Below, one piece after another: positions 3,877 to 6,993 of a stretch of DNA of 6,993 nt (position 1 is the stretch's first letter; each line of letters starts with the position of its first letter). This DNA is from an uncultured Lachnospiraceae bacterium. Lineage in GTDB: Bacteria > Bacillota > Clostridia > Lachnospirales > Lachnospiraceae. A model generated the notes under the pieces. That model was not told the DNA's origin. It worked only from the letters and a program-made list of their open reading frames with translations, and made no database searches. The DNA is taken from NCBI GenBank assembly GCA_910577655.1, contig CAJTOW010000116.1, forward strand, positions 1 to 6,993, read 5' to 3'. The position numbers and the translations under genes were made by a program.

Positions 3877-6800
3877 ATGGATAGCGGTCAGAGAACACCA
3901 GAACACAAACAGAATATCCCCAGGCTCTACGATCCCAGATTCGAGCACGACAACTGCGGAATCGGGGCCGTGGCCAATATCAAGGGCATCAAAAGCCACC
4001 GGACAGTGGAGCAGGCTCTCCACATTGTGGAGAACTTAGAACATCGGGCAGGAAAGGATGCGGAAGGCAAGACCGGGGACGGTGTGGGAATCATGCTCCA
4101 GATTTCCCACAAATTTTTCAAAAAGGCGGCCGCCCAGGCAGGAATCCGGCTGGGCGGCGAGCGGGAGTATGGGATCGGCATGTTCTTCTTCCCCCAGGAT
4201 GAGCTTGCCAGAAACCAGGCAAAGAAGATGCTGGAGATCATCGTCCAGAAGGAGGGCATGAAGTTCCTGGGATGGAGGGATGTACCCATCCACCCGGAGC
4301 TGATCGGTGACAAGGCCGTGGAGAAGATGCCCTGCATTGTCCAGGGCTTCATAGAAAAACCTGCGGATACGCCAAAGGGACTGGATTTTGACCGGAAGCT
4401 CTATGTGGCCCGCCGGGTATTTGAACAGAGCAATGACAATACCTATGTGGTGTCATTGAGCAGCCGCACCATCGTGTACAAGGGCATGTTCCTGGTGAAG
4501 GAGCTGCGCCGGTTCTTTGAAGAGCTTCAGGATCCGGACTACGAGTCTGCCCTGGCGGTGGTTCATTCCCGGTTCAGCACCAACACCAATCCCAGCTGGA
4601 TGCGTGCCCATCCCAACCGTCTCATTGTCCACAACGGGGAGATCAATACCATCCGGGGCAATGTGGACAAGATGATGGCACGGGAAGAGACCATGGAATC
4701 GGAATATTTCCATTCCAACATGTACAAGGTTCTGCCCATTATCAACCAGGAAGGGTCGGATTCGGCTATGCTGGACAATGCCCTGGAGTTCATGGTCATG
4801 AGCGGTATGGAGCTGCCGCTGGCTGTGATGATCACCATCCCGGCCCCCTGGGAGCATGACAAGTCCATGCCCCAGGAGATCAAGGATTTCTACCGGTATT
4901 ATGCGACCATGATGGAGCCCTGGGACGGTCCGGCATCCATTGTATTCAGCGACGGAGATCTGCTGGGAGCGGTGCTGGACCGCAACGGCCTGCGCCCGTC
5001 CCGTTACTATATCACTGATGATGACCAGATGATTCTGGCATCGGAAGTGGGAGCCATTGATATCGATCAGACTCATGTAGTGAAGAAGGAGCGGCTTCGT
5101 CCGGGACGGATGCTTTTGGTGGACACGGTTAGGGGAGAGCTGGTCAGTGATGAGGAATTAAAGGAGCGTTACGCTTCCCGCCGTCCTTATGGGGAGTGGC
5201 TGGATACCCATATGACAGAGCTTAAAGATCTGCCTATCCCCAACAAGGGAGTCCCGGCCATGTCAAGGGAGGAACGGGCCAGACTCCAGAAGACCTACGG
5301 CTACACCTATGAGCAGTATAAGACCATGATCCTGCCTATGGCCCTTAATGGGGCGGAGGCTGTATCTGCCATGGGTGCGGACAGCCCTCTGGCAGTGCTC
5401 TCCAAAAAGCATCAGCCGCTGTTCAACTATTTCAAGCAGCTCTTTGCCCAGGTGACCAATCCGCCTATTGATGCTATCCGTGAGGAGATCGTCACCTCCA
5501 CCACCGTCTATGTGGGGGAAGAGGGCAACGTGCTGGAGGAAAAGGCAGAGAACTGCAAGATCCTGCGGGTGGAAAATCCCATCCTCACCTGCACGGATCT
5601 CTTAAAGATCAAATATATGAAAAAGCCCGGATACAAGGTAGAGGTGATCCCCATCACCTACTACAAGAGCACATCCCTGGCCAAGGCCATCAGCCGCCTT
5701 TTTCTGGAGGTGGACCGTGCCTACCGGGACGGGGTGAACATCATCATTCTCTCCGACCGGGATATTGATGAAAACCATGTGCCCATCCCGTCCCTGCTTG
5801 CAGTGTCGGCGCTGCAGCAGCATCTGGTTCAGACCAAGAAACGTACCTCCATGGCCCTGATCCTGGAGAGCGGGGAGCCAAGGGAGGTTCACCATTTTGC
5901 AACTCTTCTGGGCTACGGCGCTTCGGCCATCAACCCGTATCTGGCCCAGGAGTCGGTCCGCTACCTTATCGAAAGCGGAATGCTGGACAAGGATTACTAC
6001 GCGGCGGTGGATGACTATAACTCTGCTGTCCTCCATGGGATCGTGAAGATATCCTCCAAGATGGGTATTTCCACCATCCAGTCCTACCAGGGGGCACAGA
6101 TTTTCGAGGCTGTAGGCATTTCTAAAGAGGTGATTGACAAATATTTTACCAATACCGTCAGCCGGGTGGGAGGCATCACCCTGGAGGATATTGCCAGGGA
6201 TGTGGATGAGCTTCACTCCTCTGCCTTTGATCCCCTGGGGCTGGATGTGGATCTGACCCTGGAGAGTGTTGGAAGCCACAAGGAGAGGGCCGGACAGGAG
6301 GAGCATCTGTACAATCCCCGTACCATACACCTTCTCCAGCAGGCGGCATGGAAGAATGATTACAGTCTTTTTAAAGAGTACAGCCACGCACTGAACGAAG
6401 AAGGGCAGACCATCAATCTGCGCAGCCTTATGGATTTTAACTTTGATGAAAACGGCGGGATCCCCATAGACGAGGTGGAAAGCGTGGATTCCATCGTGAA
6501 ACGCTTCAAAACGGGAGCTATGTCCTACGGATCCATTTCCCAGGAGGCCCATGAGACTCTGGCCATTGCCATGAACCGGCTGGGCGGCAAGTCCAATACA
6601 GGTGAGGGCGGTGAGAGCGTGGACCGTCTGGTGCCTGGGCCGAAGAACCAGAACCGGTGTTCCGCCATCAAGCAGGTGGCGTCCGGGCGGTTCGGCGTTA
6701 CCTCCAGGTATCTGGTCAGTGCCCAGGAGATCCAGATCAAGATGGCCCAGGGTGCCAAGCCCGGAGAGGGGGGACAGCTTCCCGGCGGCAAGGTATACCC

Positions 6801-6993
6801 CTGGGTGGCCAAAACCCGTCATTCCACCACAGGTGTGGGCCTGATCTCACCGCCGCCCCACCACGATATCTACTCCATTGAGGATCTGGCCCAGCTGATC
6901 TACGACCTGAAGAATTCCAATACCAGGGCCAGGATCTCGGTGAAGCTGGTGTCCGAGGCCGGAGTCGGTACGGTAGCGGCTGGCGTGGCCAAG
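3877..6993 (+). CDS. gltB: Glutamate synthase large subunit (partial, 3' end outside window)
   Basis: GltB converts glutamine plus 2-oxoglutarate to two glutamates, the second step of ammonia assimilation. The first 1039 residues are present of a protein usually around 1500. After a 26-residue propeptide comes Cys27 (HDNCGIGAV), the N-terminal nucleophile exposed on maturation. The glutaminase domain (about 27-420) shows VHSRFSTNTNPSW (229-241), HNGEINTIRGN (252-262) and DRNGLRPSRY (368-377). The central domain (about 440-740) includes NPPIDAIREE and REVHHFATLLGYGASAINPY (669-688). The FMN synthase domain starts near 815 with GAMSYGSIS (880-888), KSNTGEGGE (905-913), GAKPGEGGQLPG (959-970) and LISPPPHHDIY (989-999). 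The 3Fe-4S cysteines and the C-terminal beta-helix lie beyond the edge. The start is fixed by AGGAAAGG (3860-3867) and an in-frame stop at 3838-3840; the next Met is beyond Cys27. No frameshift is seen. The small subunit gltD would be expected downstream. Confidence 0.97.
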   Translation, partial: MDSGQRTPEHKQNIPRLYDPRFEHDNCGIGAVANIKGIKSHRTVEQALHIVENLEHRAGKDAEGKTGDGVGIMLQISHKFFKKAAAQAGIRLGGEREYGIGMFFFPQDELARNQAKKMLEIIVQKEGMKFLGWRDVPIHPELIGDKAVEKMPCIVQGFIEKPADTPKGLDFDRKLYVARRVFEQSNDNTYVVSLSSRTIVYKGMFLVKELRRFFEELQDPDYESALAVVHSRFSTNTNPSWMRAHPNRLIVHNGEINTIRGNVDKMMAREETMESEYFHSNMYKVLPIINQEGSDSAMLDNALEFMVMSGMELPLAVMITIPAPWEHDKSMPQEIKDFYRYYATMMEPWDGPASIVFSDGDLLGAVLDRNGLRPSRYYITDDDQMILASEVGAIDIDQTHVVKKERLRPGRMLLVDTVRGELVSDEELKERYASRRPYGEWLDTHMTELKDLPIPNKGVPAMSREERARLQKTYGYTYEQYKTMILPMALNGAEAVSAMGADSPLAVLSKKHQPLFNYFKQLFAQVTNPPIDAIREEIVTSTTVYVGEEGNVLEEKAENCKILRVENPILTCTDLLKIKYMKKPGYKVEVIPITYYKSTSLAKAISRLFLEVDRAYRDGVNIIILSDRDIDENHVPIPSLLAVSALQQHLVQTKKRTSMALILESGEPREVHHFATLLGYGASAINPYLAQESVRYLIESGMLDKDYYAAVDDYNSAVLHGIVKISSKMGISTIQSYQGAQIFEAVGISKEVIDKYFTNTVSRVGGITLEDIARDVDELHSSAFDPLGLDVDLTLESVGSHKERAGQEEHLYNPRTIHLLQQAAWKNDYSLFKEYSHALNEEGQTINLRSLMDFNFDENGGIPIDEVESVDSIVKRFKTGAMSYGSISQEAHETLAIAMNRLGGKSNTGEGGESVDRLVPGPKNQNRCSAIKQVASGRFGVTSRYLVSAQEIQIKMAQGAKPGEGGQLPGGKVYPWVAKTRHSTTGVGLISPPPHHDIYSIEDLAQLIYDLKNSNTRARISVKLVSEAGVGTVAAGVAK

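Noticed and set aside
3602..4039. 145-residue + strand open frame spanning the ptsH terminator and the gltB start
   Set aside because: Runs through the intrinsic terminator and promoter and overlaps gltB out of frame; the protein resembles nothing known.
4129..4158. 9-bp GC-rich hairpin in gltB followed, on the minus strand, by a short T-run, like a reverse-strand terminator
   Set aside because: It is within conserved coding sequence, there is no minus-strand gene for it to terminate, and GC-rich Gly/Ala codons explain it.
6706..6708. Arg codon (residue 944) in the TSRYL segment of gltB, where I recall Glu in many homologues
   Set aside because: This position is not invariant (other residues occur in characterised GltB proteins), so it is not evidence of an altered enzyme.
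5602..6822. 406-residue open frame on the minus strand
   Set aside because: Lies fully antisense to conserved gltB codons, has no ribosome site or recognisable domain, and is explained by codon bias of the + strand gene.

Overview
The window looks like a chromosomal housekeeping segment from a gut-type Clostridia, most likely Lachnospiraceae (Clostridium cluster XIVa). This is inferred from a canonical low-GC-Gram-positive RpoD/SigA, an HPr carrying both His15 and Ser46, a QueH-type queuosine enzyme, strong Shine-Dalgarno sites and roughly balanced base composition. All recognised genes lie on the + strand. No phage, insertion sequence, CRISPR, tRNA or rRNA is visible.

Layout. Positions 1-151 are a leader with a small hairpin repeat, possibly overlapping the tail of an unseen upstream gene. 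Positions 152-1048 encode a diacylglycerol-kinase-family lipid kinase. Positions 1049-1352 are a 304-bp non-coding gap packed with inverted repeats: a 21-bp perfect hairpin, a 13-bp bulged hairpin, a second copy of the small hairpin from the window start, and repeated GAACTGTTAC-like words. The gap ends in a sigma-A-type promoter. Positions 1353-2486 (GTG start) encode the primary sigma factor RpoD. QueH follows 8 nt later (2495-3115) and is probably co-transcribed and translationally coupled; its early coding region holds two back-to-back perfect 12-bp hairpins. A TTGACA-17-TAAAAT promoter then drives ptsH/HPr (3270-3536). Positions 3537-3876 hold a possibly structured RNA, a clear intrinsic terminator (3695-3733), an AT-rich 11-bp dyad and a promoter. 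From 3877 to the window edge runs gltB, the large subunit of glutamate synthase, of which the first 1039 residues are present.

Functionally these are mostly independent units: lipid recycling or envelope signalling (lipid kinase), global transcription (RpoD), tRNA queuosine modification (QueH), sugar transport and carbon signalling (HPr) and ammonia assimilation (GltB). Nothing in the coding content looks like a new system. The unexplained signal is in the non-coding and RNA-level structure: a recurrent palindromic repeat family around rpoD-queH, a small hairpin repeat with a compensatory base change between its two copies, and the paired hairpins inside queH.
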